A stretch of 64,000 nt of DNA from Mermis nigrescens (GCA_036768485.1 JAVLUZ010000651.1:372001-436000); one strand, 5' to 3'; counted from the first letter of the stretch, positions 45,430 to 55,315 are shown. The notes: generated by a model not told the origin, from the sequence alone. Numbers and translations: made by a program.

Positions 45430-46140
45430 CCTACATATATGTAGGTACACACTACGTCCTTACATAAGGTAGACTATCATCTATAGGGTTTGAGTAATGG
45501 CGAGCATTGGGATCTGGGTTGTCCCCTGGGATCCAGCAGACCCCCAAAATTGATTTTGTTGTACTAGTTTTGGCGATTTCGCCCCATCAGACCCCTCAGA
45601 ATTTGAGCAATCAGCAATGCAAGATTATGCCTTTTGCAGCTGACCTACATTACATACCTAACTACACCTATCACAGTAACATCATTCTTGTTCCAATAAA
45701 GTTTATTGCTGTAAGACATTAGCTCTTATTCAATTTACAAAATTGCATTGCACTCATTTACATTGAAGATTTTGTATCAGTCATTGTCCGGTTCTTTATC
45801 TTCTTGCATTTTGGCTCCTTTTCGACCAGAAATGGATACATAGAGTACATGAAAAAATTTTGCGGGGCGGGGCGGGTCTAATTTTTGTAACATTACTGGC
45901 GGGGCGGGGCGGGTCTAAGGAGCTGCGGGGTGGGGCGGGCTTTATTTCTTTCTTGGCGGGGCGGGGCGGGTCAAAAAATTTCGGCCCGCGCAGGGCTCTG
46001 CATACGACCACTTTTAAGACCATTTTTTGACCTTTAAAAATTTTTTCACCCCCCAGAATTTCGGTGCTGCCCATCTATGGTTTAAACCCCCCCTAGACCC
46101 CAACGCCTATGTGTATGGAGGACTCTTCTCTCTGTTACAG

Positions 46141-46658
46141 ACATATTCAACCATGATCCAGACACCGGTCCGATGGAGGCGTTTAGGTCAAAAATTTTCA
46201 CCAAATTCGATCAACACGATACGCTTTTGGAAGGACTGGGCCTTTGCGTCCAAAACGAGCGTCCTGACAAACCTGATCGAATCGCGAAAGATGAAGCCGA
46301 GTCGGAAAATTTTCCCAAAAATGGGCAAATGGAGCCCAAATTTGCAAAAAGCGAACGCGTAATCATCGAAGAACTCCGGCAATGCAATCTGGAGCTGCGC
46401 GCCTTTATACTGGAATTATTCGGCATGTTGGCCAAAAAAGACGAGCAAGTGGAACAATTAAAGAGAGCTAAAGCTGAAATGGACCCAAATCATTCGTCGG
46501 ATGATCTCGTCAATGATCAGTCTTCTGTTGATAACGTTTTGCCGAAAATCGATACGGGAAAACCTGGCGTCAACGCTGATAACTTGAATCTTTTGGACCT
46601 GGCTCCATTGGAATTGCCAAATTACACAACTCCGAGCAACGTGCTGCCGAAAGTATAG
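46141..46658 (+). CDS. NRBF2: NRBF2/Atg38-like autophagy factor, exon 2 (coiled coil, C-terminus)
   Basis: Terminal exon, entered after TTACAG with two bases that complete the split codon of exon 1 (CAC, His156). Residues about 227-267 (start ERVIIEELRQ, ending EQVEQLKRAK) form a heptad-rich coiled coil, as in NRBF2, where it mediates dimerisation. The C-terminus has NLNLLDLAPLELP, similar to the Leu/Pro-rich tail of the family. Stop TAG at 46656. The spliced product is 327 residues, somewhat longer than human NRBF2 (about 290). Base composition is clearly less AT-biased than the flanking repeats. Family assignment rests on the MIT-coiled coil-LPPL-like tail order. Confidence 0.82.
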
Positions 46659-46689
46659 AATTGCTATATTGATTACGCGACTGTACTAC

Positions 46690-46943
46690 CATACGTGGAC
46701 AGCAAGAAAATTCTGGGGGGTGCAAGATTTTTTGAAGGTCAAAAAATGGCCTTAAAAATGGTGGTATGGCGATAAAAACACCATTTTCCGACGTTTCTCA
46801 TCAAGCACTATCCATTGGCCACAAAAAATTGCGAAAAAAACTAAAAAAAATTTCAAAACTTGAATTCTGGGGGGATATTTTGATTTCTGGGGGTATTTTG
46901 GTTTCTGGGGGGTGCATACCCCCAACCCCCACGCCCAGGTGTG
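46690..46943 (+). mobile_element. MITE-1 copy just downstream of NRBF2 stop
   Basis: CATACGTGGACAGC to CGCCCAGGTGTG; TSD TGTACTAC (46682-46689) / TGTATTAC (46944-46951), 7/8. Begins 31 bp after the stop codon, so it probably forms part of the 3' UTR. Confidence 0.92.
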
Positions 46944-46997
46944 TGTATTACTAAAGCATTGAATTGCCTTCCTATCCTGCCATACATCATCTATGAT

Positions 46998-47309
46998 CAG
47001 TGGCGGATTTAGAGGGGACGGGAATCCCCTGTCTTCAAAAAATATTTAGGCGCTATGATAAAAAGATGTGTATTTTTATGATTTTAGCAATTTTTATCAT
47101 AATTTTTAAAATTTACCTATTAATGACATTTAATTTTAAAAAGTTTTGAACTTTTTATCGCATAAGAAATTATTCTGCTCATCAAAACAACAAAACAATA
47201 GCGACGATCGCTACTTGAAGCATAATGGCCGAATTTTTCGGACAATTTTCGACAATTTTACAGAAATTGGAGCTCCACTCCCTGTCAGAAATTCCTGGAT
47301 CCGCCATTG
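46998..47309. mobile_element. hAT element, 312 bp (CAGTGGCGGATTTAG terminus)
   Basis: CAGTGGCGGATTTAGAGGGG to TCCTGGATCCGCCATTG. TSD TCTATGAT at 46990-46997; the right copy is TCTATG at 47310-47315 plus AT at 47565-47566, split by the next MITE-1 insertion. The interior matches 50437-50520. Confidence 0.9.
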
Positions 47310-47315
47310 TCTATG

Positions 47316-47556
47316 CATACGTGGGCAGCAAGAAAATTCTGGGGGTGCAAGATTTTTCAAAGGTCAAAAATGGCCTTAAAAATGGTGGTATGGCGAAAAA
47401 ACACCATTTGTCGACGTTTCTCATCGAGCACTATCCATTGGCATCAAAAAATAGCGAAAAAAACGAAAAAAATTTAAAAATTGAATTCTGGGGGGGGCTA
47501 TTTTGGTTTCTCGGTCGGTGCATACCCCCCTAAACCCACCCCCACGCCCAGGTGTG
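47316..47556 (+). mobile_element. MITE-1 copy inserted in the TSD of a hAT
   Basis: CATACGTGGGCAGC to CGCCCAGGTGTG; perfect TSD TGTCTATG at 47308-47315 and 47557-47564. It begins 6 bp outside the 46998-47309 element. Confidence 0.94.
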
Positions 47557-48227
47557 TGTCTATGATCTTGATGGAGTTGGAGCGCGGACTTTTATTTGCC
47601 GCACCAAAATTTTCACACCCCATCCCCAGAATTTTTATTTTCTCACAAAAATCGGAGAAAATATAATATATTCCTTTAAGCGTTTTCAGCGATTATTTAG
47701 TTCAAAAGTAACAATTTTTTGGGCGCTTTGCGCTAAGCAGCAGATGTTTTTCCTGCATTTTGTACGATTTCATTGAGTTTTCCCGTGAAAAATGTTCATA
47801 TTTTTATAGTCTCGAAACGCAAAATCTGGCGTTCGATATGTAATTATTTCAGGCCATAACACGCACTTTGGAAAATATTGGATACTTATAACCATACCTG
47901 GACGTGGGGGGTTTGGGGATATGCACCCCCAGAAGCCAAATATCCCCCAGAATTCAATTTTTACTATTTTTTTGTTTTTTCGCAAATTAGTTTTCTGAGC
48001 CCCAAAAGCCTATGTGCTTGATTTTCTGAGCCCAAGAAAGGCTGAATAGCAATGCGTTTTCGGCCAAAATGGCTGTATAGCTATCAGTTTTTCGAAGTTA
48101 AGGGGCAAGTAATACCCCCTCACTCCCCATGCTCTTATGTGCTGCGTCTACGTAGCTTGCTTTATTTCAGCACAAGTTATTTCGCTCGCGTATAGTACAT
48201 TCGTTGGCCTTATTATCGTGTTCTGAC
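47557..48227. other. Repeat debris, including a truncated MITE-1
   Basis: CATACCTGGACGTGGGGGGT at 47893 starts a minus-strand MITE-1 that breaks off near 47985 after TTCGCAAAT. A decayed GGGCGCTTTGCGCTAAGC box is at 47720. No gene seen. Confidence 0.6.
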
Positions 48228-48456
48228 CACACCTGAGCGTGGGGGGATATGCAGCTCCCCCCCGAGAAAGCAAAATAACCCCCAGAATTCAATTTTTGGA
48301 ATTTATGTTGTTTTTTCGCAATTTTCTGATGCCAATGGATAGTGCTCGATGAGAAAAGTTGAAAAATGGTGTTTTTTCGCCATACCACCATTTCGAGGCC
48401 ATTTTTTATCTTTGGAAAATCTTGCACCCCCAGAATTTTGGTGCCGCCCACCTATA
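48228..48456 (-). mobile_element. MITE-1 copy
   Basis: CACACCTGAGCGTGGGG to GCCGCCCACCTATA; TSD GTTCTGAC (48220-48227) / GTACTGGC (48457-48464), 6/8. Confidence 0.82.
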
Positions 48457-48499
48457 GTACTGGCTGACCATTTATGAACAGGACCCAAATCCTATACGT

Positions 48500-49316
48500 C
48501 TTGGTTTGATCCGAAAATTTTTATGGGTCAGAAAAGGGTCGAAAAATTGGTGGTTAGGGTGGAAAACACTATTTTTCGACGTTTATAATCAAGTTCTGTA
48601 AAAATTAAAAAATCTGAAAAAACGGGAAAAATTTTCGAAATTTCAGTTTCGGTTCCGTTCGGGGCTTTTCGGATTATGTGTGACTCAGACGAGTTCCTTT
48701 CCACGCTCGTGTGTGGTAATTTCGTGTTTAGTGTGTTAATAGATTACGTTGTATTCGTTTATGGCCCCTGCTTTTGTATGATTTTTTATTGATGATACTT
48801 GCGTAATGTGGATCATACATGTAACGGCTCAAAATTTTGGGTGAGGGGGTCCGCGGCCAATATTATGGGGACGGTGAATGACCTCTAATATTTGGACAAA
48901 AACGTCCGAAAAATTCGATTTTTTCTAAAGATCGGGGATGGGGGGTCAAAAATTTTCTGGCTTTGGGGGACGGGGCTGCTGGGGCGTCCAACTTTAATTG
49001 GAGAGGGGGTGGCCCCTACCCCATTTTCCTCCTCTTACATGTACGATGTGGGTGAAAGTGTTAAATTGTGTACATATGTATATTTACAGCATTGCATATT
49101 AAACTTTTCACAGACGACCTATGTTAATTCTGTGATCCAAAAATTTTCAAACCTAATAAAAAATCAACGGTCGAGGTAACAGAAAAACGCCATTTTTCGA
49201 AATTTCTTGGCAAGCAACGTCGATTGACATCAACGAATCTTGAAAATGATAAAATTTCCAAAAATGAAGTTCTGGTGTGTGGAACGCTTTTTTTGTTTCT
49301 GGCGTATCCGACGAGC
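48500..49316. other. Diverged MITE-1-like body and GGGG/ATGGCC repeat
   Basis: 48520-48710 has ATTTTTCGACGTTTATAATC and CACGCTCGTGTGTGG, a decayed MITE-1. 48821-49045 runs from ACATGTAACGGCTCAAAATT to CTCTTACATGTACG with repeated GGGG phrases, ends mutually inverted. 49150-49300 is another decayed MITE-like stretch. No coding evidence. Confidence 0.45.
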
Positions 49317-49352
49317 ATACGTGAACAGCAAGAAAATTCTGGGGGTCACAGG

Positions 49353-49844
49353 CACACCTGGGCGTGGGGGTTTGGAGGGTATGCACCATACGTGGGCAGC
49401 AAGAAAATTCTGGGGGTGCAAGATTTTTTTGAAGGTAAAAAAGGCCTTAAAAGTGGTGGTAGGGCAATAAAAACACCATTTTTCGACGTTTCTCATCAAG
49501 CACTATCCATTGGCATCAAAAAATTGCGAAAAAACCGAAAAAATTTTCAAAAATTGAATTCTGGGGGGGGGTATTTTGATTTCTCGGGGGGGGTATTTTG
49601 GTTTCTGGGGGTGTGGTATGCACCCCCCAGAAACCAAAATACCCCCCAGAAATCAAAATACCCCCCAGAATTCAATTTTTTAAAATTTTTTCGTTTGTTT
49701 CGCAATTTTTTGATGCCAATGGATAGTGCTTGATGAGAAACGTCGAAAAATGGTGTTTTTATCGCCATACCACCATTTTTAAGGCCATTTTTGACCTTCA
49801 AAAATCTTGCACCCCCCCCAGAATTTTCTTGCTGCCCACGCATG
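49353..49844 (-). mobile_element. MITE-1 copy hosting another MITE-1 (hairpin)
   Basis: Minus-strand copy CACACCTGGGCGTGGGGG to GCTGCCCACGCATG with perfect TSD GTCACAGG at 49345-49352 and 49845-49852. It is split after GTATGCAC by the + strand copy at 49387. Confidence 0.93.
49387..49615 (+). mobile_element. MITE-1 copy nested in MITE-1, 3' part deleted
   Basis: CATACGTGGGCAGC to TTTCTGGGGGTGTG; perfect TSD GTATGCAC at 49379-49386 and 49616-49623. With the right part of its host it makes an inverted repeat of about 225-bp arms with almost no loop (49387-49844). Confidence 0.94.
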
Positions 49845-49991
49845 GTCACAGGATGAGTAAAATCGCCAAAAATGTTACTAAGAATAGAATTCTGGAATCT
49901 ATAGTGATCTGATATGATGCTTGGTCACCTTTAAATCAAAGTGACAGGCCATACACCCATTGGCGGATTTAGAGGGGGCAGGGGCCGTCCC

Positions 49992-50427
49992 CATGGGTGG
50001 GCAGCACACATGGGCGTAGGGGTCTGGACCCCCCCCAGAAATCAAAAGACCCCCCCAGAATTCAATTTTTGAAAATTTTTTTCGTTTTTTTCGCAATTTT
50101 TTGATGCCAATGGATAGTGCTTGATGAGAAACGTCGAAAAATGGTGTTTTTATCGCCATACCACCATTTTTAAGGCCATTTTTTGACCTTCAAAAAATCT
50201 GGGACCCCCAGAATTTTCTTGCTGCCCACGTATGGTGGGCAGTACCAGAATTAGGTCAAAAAATGGTCATTTTCCAACGCTATTTATTTGGCATCAAAAA
50301 ATTGCGAAAAACAAAAAATTTCTAAAATTGAATTCTGGAGGTAGTACATACTTTTTATTTGAATGGTGATCTCGGCCTTCTGCGAAGGTGCATGCACCCC
50401 CCACCTAACCCCCCACACTCACGTATG
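49992..50427 (+). mobile_element. MITE-1 copy, host of the next one
   Basis: Starts CATGGGTGGGCAG, resumes at 50243 (TACCAGAATTAGGTCAAAAA) and ends CACACTCACGTATG. The body is decayed and the TSD unclear. Confidence 0.65.
50005..50234 (-). mobile_element. MITE-1 copy inserted in the GTGGGCAG end of another
   Basis: CACACATGGGCGTAGG to GCTGCCCACGTATG; perfect TSD GTGGGCAG at 49997-50004 and 50235-50242. This is the same site within MITE-1 that hAT A used at 691-698. Confidence 0.93.
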
Positions 50428-50782
50428 GAAGCCGCACCCACGTTAAAAATATTTGGGCGCAATGAAGAATTGGTGTGTATTTTTTGATGATTTCGCCGTT
50501 TCTATCATGATTTTTCAAATGTTTCCGGCCTTCGCGTCAGGATAGTATTCGTCAATGACATCTACTGACTCTTGGCGCTCTAAAGAACTTGAATTTACGT
50601 CAGAAGAGTAGTTTTTGTACAGAACAAAGCTTTTGCAACTTTTCGATCTGTGTCGATTTCTGCAAAAAACTTGCGATTTTTTCATTAAAAAACTGGAAAA
50701 TTTCGAAAAGTTTTTACTCTTTTGCATCAGAACGAATTCTGCCTATCAAAAGGCAGCAAAAAAGCGGTTCTAAGCATTATCA

Positions 50783-50807
50783 TATGTAGCGCGATAGCGC
50801 TACCTAT
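50783..50807. repeat. Short GCGC palindrome (copy 3 of 4)
   Basis: TATGTAGCGCGATAGCGC followed by TACCTATA, then AATGTACTTGACCATCG as near 11985. Confidence 0.7.
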
Positions 50808-50949
50808 AATGTACTTGACCATCGTTTTTTATATGTTTATCACAGCGAGTGCGAAATTTGTGTCCCCACTTCAAAGCAACAACGGCACACACCTGGGAGG
50901 TGTGCTTTTTTTAATCGATAGATAATTAACAAATTTGATGCCAGTGTTT

Positions 50950-52740
50950 TTTTAAATCTCAATACTGAGTTAGGAATGAGTGTAAAGTGTTAACCGAAAA
51001 ATCAAATCATTTGTGGAGGGCCAATTTTTTTTTAAATGTTGCCCCTGAGCTGTAGATTGCGAATCTAACGTTAAAATTTCTTTGAACTGAACGGTTGTTG
51101 CAAAAAATTGTAAAGTACACGGGTTTTTTAGTCTTTGCGTGTCCTTCAGCTTATCTAACTCAATTTTAGTTTCTATGCAGTCCAATTGGTTTTATATTGT
51201 AGAAGATTACATATCTCAAAATTCTTTTTTCTCTTTTTACTCAATATTTCTTGATATGTAATCGTTTTAGTGTAAAGGGTTCGAGACGAAAAGAAAAATT
51301 TCTTCAGCTACTTCGCTAAATAGACGGAACATGCTAATTATGCTTAAAATGTGCTCTGACCTAAGCGTTACAGATCCTAGTTTATTTTGTTTCTATACAC
51401 ATAATATTGCGTTATTAGCAAGTGTAAAGTTTACACTGAAAAGCACTTTTCCGCCCAGAGCATTGGGTATCGAACAATTAGCAGAGGGCCAATTTTTGTT
51501 TAAAATGTTGCCCTCGAATTGTAGATAACATATCTGACCTTAAAATTTCTTTATTTCCAATGTTTGTTGCACAAAAGCGTAAAGTATATGGGTTTTTTAC
51601 TGTTAGCGTGTCCTGAAGCTTATCTTACTCAATTTTAGTTTCTTCGCAGTCCAATTACTTTTATAGTCTAAAGAATTACAATATCTCGAAACATGAATTT
51701 TTTCTTCTTTGACGCAATATTTCTCGATCTGTGATCGTTTTAGTGTAAAGGCTTCGAGACAAAAAACGAAATTTCTTCGGCTACTCCGCTAAGTTGGCGG
51801 AACATGCTAATTATGCTTAAAATGTGCCCTGACCTAAGCGTTACAGATCCTAGTTTATTTTGTTTCTATACACATAATATTGCGTTATTAGTACAAGTGT
51901 AAAGTTTACACTGAAAAGCACTTTTCCGCCCAGAGCATTGGGTATCGAACAATTAGCAGAGGGCCAATTTTTGTTTAAAATGTTGCCCTCGAATTGTAGA
52001 TAACATATCTGACCTTAAAATTTCTTTATTTCCAATGTTTGTTGCACAAAAGCGTAAAGTATATGGGTTTTTTACTGTTAGCGTGTCCTGAAGCTTATCT
52101 TACTCAATTTTAGTTTCTTCGCAGTCCAATTACTTTTATAGTCTAAAGAATTACAATATCTCGAAACATGAATTTTTTTCTTCTTTGACGCAATATTTCT
52201 CGATCTGTGATCGTTTTAGTGTAAAGGCTTCGAGACAAAAAACGAAATTTCTTCGGCTACTCCGCTAAGTTGGCGGAACATGCTAATTATGCTTAAAATG
52301 TGCCCTGACCTTAGCGTTACAGATCCTAGTTCATTTTGTTTATATACACCCAATATTGCGTTATTAGCGCAAGTTATAAAGTTTACACTGATATGCACTT
52401 TTCCGCCCAGAGCATTGAGTATCAAACAATTTGCGGAGGGCCATCTTTTTTTAAAGTGTTGTTGCCCCTGAGTTGTAGATTACGAATCTGAGCTTGAAAT
52501 TTCTTTACACCTGATGGTTCTTGCACAAAAGTGTAAAGTATACGAGTGTTTTTACTGTTAGCGTGTCCTGAAGCTTATCTAACTCAATTTTGGTTTCTGT
52601 GCAGTTTAATTGGTTTTATAAAGTAGAGGGCTACAATATTTCAATAGGGAAATTTTTCTCTTCTAATGCAATATTTCTTGATCTGTGATCATTTTAGTGT
52701 AAAGGGTTCGAGACGAAAAAAGAAATTTCTCCAGCTACTT
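50950..52740 (+). repeat. ~475-bp tandem array
   Basis: ATGCTAATTATGCTTAAAAT starts at 51331, 51804 and 52280 (473 and 476 bp apart), with a partial unit before 51300. The units at 51331 and 51804 are nearly identical, pointing to recent duplication. Shared phrases: CGCCCAGAGCATTGGGTAT, GTGTAAAGTTTACACTGA, TTAGCGTGTCCTGAAGCTTA. Ends in a MITE-1 terminal fragment (52738-52775). Confidence 0.92.
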
Positions 52741-52805
52741 GCACCCCAGAATTTTGGCGCTTCCACCTATAGATATATGGTCTAAAACATTGAGTAAAAG
52801 AAGGG

Positions 52806-53463
52806 GAGTAGCAAAGAAAAATGCTCCGATGGAACAACAAAGGTAAACATACTTGAATTTCTTCATTGTTAAGGATGTAAAAGGAGGGGACTAGGGAAAA
52901 TTTCCCTATATGCGCAGAAGCTATAGGAATGTGCTAAACAGTTAGGCTTCCCCTAAACAACGCAAAAATCAAAGTATATTCTGCGGCCTGTGAAAAATGA
53001 GGGTGTAGTCACAACACAAAACGTTCTCAAGTGTTTCGCAAAAGAGCATTGAAGACACTTCCATGAGTATTAATTAATCAATGTATTATTTATTCAATGA
53101 AATCTTGATCTTCCACTATGCTCTGGCGTAAAAGATAATAATGTAAACTTTACACCTGCATGGCTAACTCAATAGTCTGCATGAAAAACCACAAAAAATT
53201 CTTTAAATCTTCCAAAATAAAGTAATCAAAATACTCGCCATCGTAATCGAAATTACTACGGAAAATCTGCAGAAGCGCGCATAGGCCGCAGAATATACTT
53301 CGATTTTTGCGTTGTTTACGGGAAGTCTGACTGTTTAGCACATTCCAAGGGCTTCTGCGCATATAGGGAAATTTTCCTTAGTCCCTTCCTTTTACATCCT
53401 TAACAGTGAAGAAATTCAAGTATATTTACCTATTTTGTTCCATCGGAGCATTTTTCTCTGCTA
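52806..53463. mobile_element. Long-TIR foldback element (CTAGCAAAG family)
   Basis: Left arm TAGCAAAGAAAAATGCTCCG at 52812 to CAAAGTATATTCTGCGGCC (about 52988); right arm from GGCCGCAGAATATACTTCG (53283) to CGGAGCATTTTTCTCTGCTA (53463). Arms share GGATGTAAAAGGAGGGGACT and TGCTAAACAGT. It sits between oppositely oriented halves of the 475-bp array. Confidence 0.85.
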
Positions 53464-53524
53464 GTTACCTCCTTTTATTTATTATTTTAAGCCATATCTC
53501 CATAAGTGGGCAGCCCCGAAATTT

Positions 53525-54370
53525 TAAATTTCTTTTTCCGTCTCGAAACCTTTACACTAAAATGATCACAGATCAAGAAATATTGTATTAGAAGAGAAAA
53601 AATTTTACCATTTGAGATATTGTAGCCCTCTACATTATAAAACCAATTGGACTGCACAGAAACCAAAATTGAGTTAGATAAGCTTCAGGACACGCTAACA
53701 GTAAAAAACCCGTATACTTTACACTTTTGTGCAAGAACCATTAGGTGTAAAGAAGTTTTAAATTCAGATTCGTAATCTACAACTCAGGGGCAACATTTTT
53801 AACAGAAGATGGCCTTCCGCAAATTGTTTGATACCCAATGCTCTGGGCGGAAGAGTGCTTTTCAGTGTAAACTTTACACTTGTGCTAATAACGCAATATT
53901 TTTGTTTATAGAAACGAAATAAACTAGGATCTATAACGCTAAGGTCAGGGCACATTTTAAGCATAATTAGCATGTTTCTCCTACTTAGCGGAGTAGCTGA
54001 AGAAATTTCGTTTTTTTCGTTTTTCGTCTCGAACCCTTTACACTAAAACGATCACAAATCGAGAAATATTGCAGTAAAAGAGAAAAAATTGGTCCTTGAG
54101 TTATTGTAACCCTCTACATTATAAAACCAATTTGATTGATCAAAAACCAAAATTGAGTTAGATAAGCTGAAAAGATACAAGGAGTAAAAAACCCGTATAC
54201 TTTACATTTTTGTGCAACAACCATTGAGTGTAAAGAAATTTTGAGATCAGAGTCGTAATCTACAGCTTTGGGGGCTAAATTTCTAAAAAATTGGCCCTCC
54301 GTAAATTATCTGATTTTTTGGTTTACACTTCACACACTCATTGCTAACTCAGCATTGAGTGTAAACAAAC
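53525..54370 (-). repeat. ~475-bp array, inverted half
   Basis: Same unit as 50950-52740 but reversed: CGTGTCCTGAAGCTTATC appears as GATAAGCTTCAGGACACG at 53677; ATTTTAAGCATAATTAGCAT at 53952. Nearly two units. A short MITE-1 start-like piece (ATAAGTGGGCAGCCCCGAAA) is at 53503. Confidence 0.88.
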
Positions 54371-54702
54371 GAAAAGATGTACATCGAGTTTAAAAAAAGC
54401 GCACATATCAGGGGATTAATTTAATAACGTTTGTTGTAGATGCATTGTATTTTATCAAAAGCCTCAAAGTTAAATGAAACGGACTAATTTGTGTGTTGAC
54501 ATGGAAAGATGAGTGAAGTCAGCCACGTAGCGTTAAACTGGCTATTTTTGGCAGGAAATCTTTTTTTCTTGATTTAAGTAGGTATGTACTCGTATTCGTA
54601 TGTACAAGGCAAAGGAAAACTGAAACTGAACTATTTCAACCTTGCAGTAACCAATTTCTTTTTGCAAAAAGAATAATAACTTTTCTCTATTTTGAAACAT
54701 CA
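54371..54702. other. Unassigned AT-rich sequence
   Basis: A TAGTCYRTTTC-family end (AAAGTTAAATGAAACGGACTA) ends near 54486. Nothing else recognised. Confidence 0.45.
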
Positions 54703-54911
54703 CTATTTACTACCACAAAAAATTACGTTTGCATCAACATACGAAATAGAAACTTTCAAATCAGGTTTTTTTGATAAATTTGCATGCGAATCAGGATTTT
54801 CTCGTTTGGCATGTGATACCATCAAAATACACGCTGTTACGCTTGGCGACCAAATAAGCGTCAGGATAATCGACAATAGAATCGCGGTACAGCTCGCATT
54901 GATATTTAAAT
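54703..54911 (-). CDS. Candidate terminal exon of an unrecognised membrane protein
   Basis: On the minus strand a strong acceptor (TTACTTGTGTTTTCAG) is followed by an open frame of 68 codons to TAG at 54703. It reads through a hydrophobic segment (CTAILLSIILTLIW), which could be a membrane span or a GPI-anchor signal, then a charged tail (HAKRENPDSHANLSKKPD). The exon would be entered with two bases of a split codon. No family recognised and no matching upstream donor found nearby. Could be a chance frame. Confidence 0.3.
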
Positions 54912-54954
54912 CTGAAAACACAAGTAAAATCAGTTAAAAGTTTGAAAACCATAA

Positions 54955-55188
54955 TCAATAACACGATACCTTGAGCATGGAAGTCAAGTTTCAGCGCTCA
55001 ATCGATTGGCTACAAAAGTAATTCCTATGAAGCCTGCAGCAATACAATTTTGCCGAGTAGAACTTCATATGCTGATTGATTTCTATGTATGGACAATATA
55101 GAGATTGTTGCTTCAATTTAAGCCGATATTGCAATCGATACAGACTCAATAATTGTGATCCATGCACAAGGTTCCGTGAAAAGACTAT
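54955..55188. mobile_element. TAGTCYRTTTC-family MITE
   Basis: The right end GCACAAGGTTCCGTGAAAAGACTATAG is clear; the left end (ATACCTTGAGCATGG) is decayed. Interior CGATTGGCTACAAAAGTAAT and CAATTTAAGCCGATATTGC as in related copies. Confidence 0.55.
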
Positions 55189-55315
55189 AGAAAAACGCTT
55201 TTTCGGTTATTTGAATTGAGGCATATTTCACAGATAGACTTTTCCAACTGCCAGAGTCGAATCGAATAATTTTACAAAGGCAGAACATTCTGTTCCCGCA
55301 CTCCATTGCACAACT

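Larger units (their letters stand above)
44033..46002. mobile_element. GC-rich element (GGGGCGGGTC repeats) inside MITE-1
   Basis: Both ends are extremely GC-rich: GGCGGGTCGGCCCGCCCC at the left; GGCGGGGCGGGTC units and GGCCCGCGCAGGGCTCTG at the right. The right end read inwards (CAGAGCCCTGCGCGGGCC) looks like a hAT terminus; the left terminus and its TSD were lost with a small deletion. The interior is AT-rich and hosts the next two elements. A TAGTCYRTTTC-family end (CGCGAAATAGACTATAG) is at 44219-44235. Confidence 0.7.
43872..46079 (-). mobile_element. MITE-1 copy split by a GC-rich insertion
   Basis: Minus-strand copy: CACACATGGGCGGGG (43872) to AACGTCGAAAAATGG (44032), then CATACGACCACTTTTAAGAC (46003) to CTGCCCATCTATG (46079). 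TSD GTGTAAAC (43864-43871) / GTTTAAAC (46080-46087), 7/8. About 18 bp of MITE sequence is missing at the left junction. Confidence 0.85.
40236..46140 (+). other. NRBF2-like intron, 5.9 kb, transposon-filled
   Basis: From GTAATC (40236) to the acceptor TTCTCTCTGTTACAG (ends 46140), which has a good pyrimidine tract. Phase 1 on both sides. It contains at least six MITE-1 or MITE-1b copies, a pogo/mariner-like element, a GC-rich hAT and a palindromic mariner-like element. Even the 60 bp before the acceptor are MITE-1 terminal sequence. Confidence 0.8.
49317..49900 (+). mobile_element. Outer MITE-1-like copy, interrupted
   Basis: Starts CATACGTGAACAGCAAGAAA at 49317 and, after the nested insertion, continues at 49853 with AAAATCGCCAAAAATG and AGAATTCTGGAATCTATAG, a shorter MITE-1b-like body. 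Right end not defined. Confidence 0.6.
49966..50775. mobile_element. hAT copy of the 46998 family, interrupted by MITE-1
   Basis: CATTGGCGGATTTAGAGGGG at 49966 is the left terminus. The interior resumes at about 50437 with AAAAATATTTGGGCGCAATG and GATGATTTCGCC as in 46998-47309. The right terminus was not found. Confidence 0.6.

Noticed and set aside
49224..49733. A 169-codon ORF, one of the longest in the window
   Set aside because: It runs across three MITE-1 pieces and their junctions; the same peptides occur from other MITE-1 copies in unrelated places.
54692..54937. Plus-strand 81-codon ORF
   Set aside because: Lacks splice or initiation context; the minus strand has the better acceptor and a hydrophobic segment, and even that is only a weak candidate.
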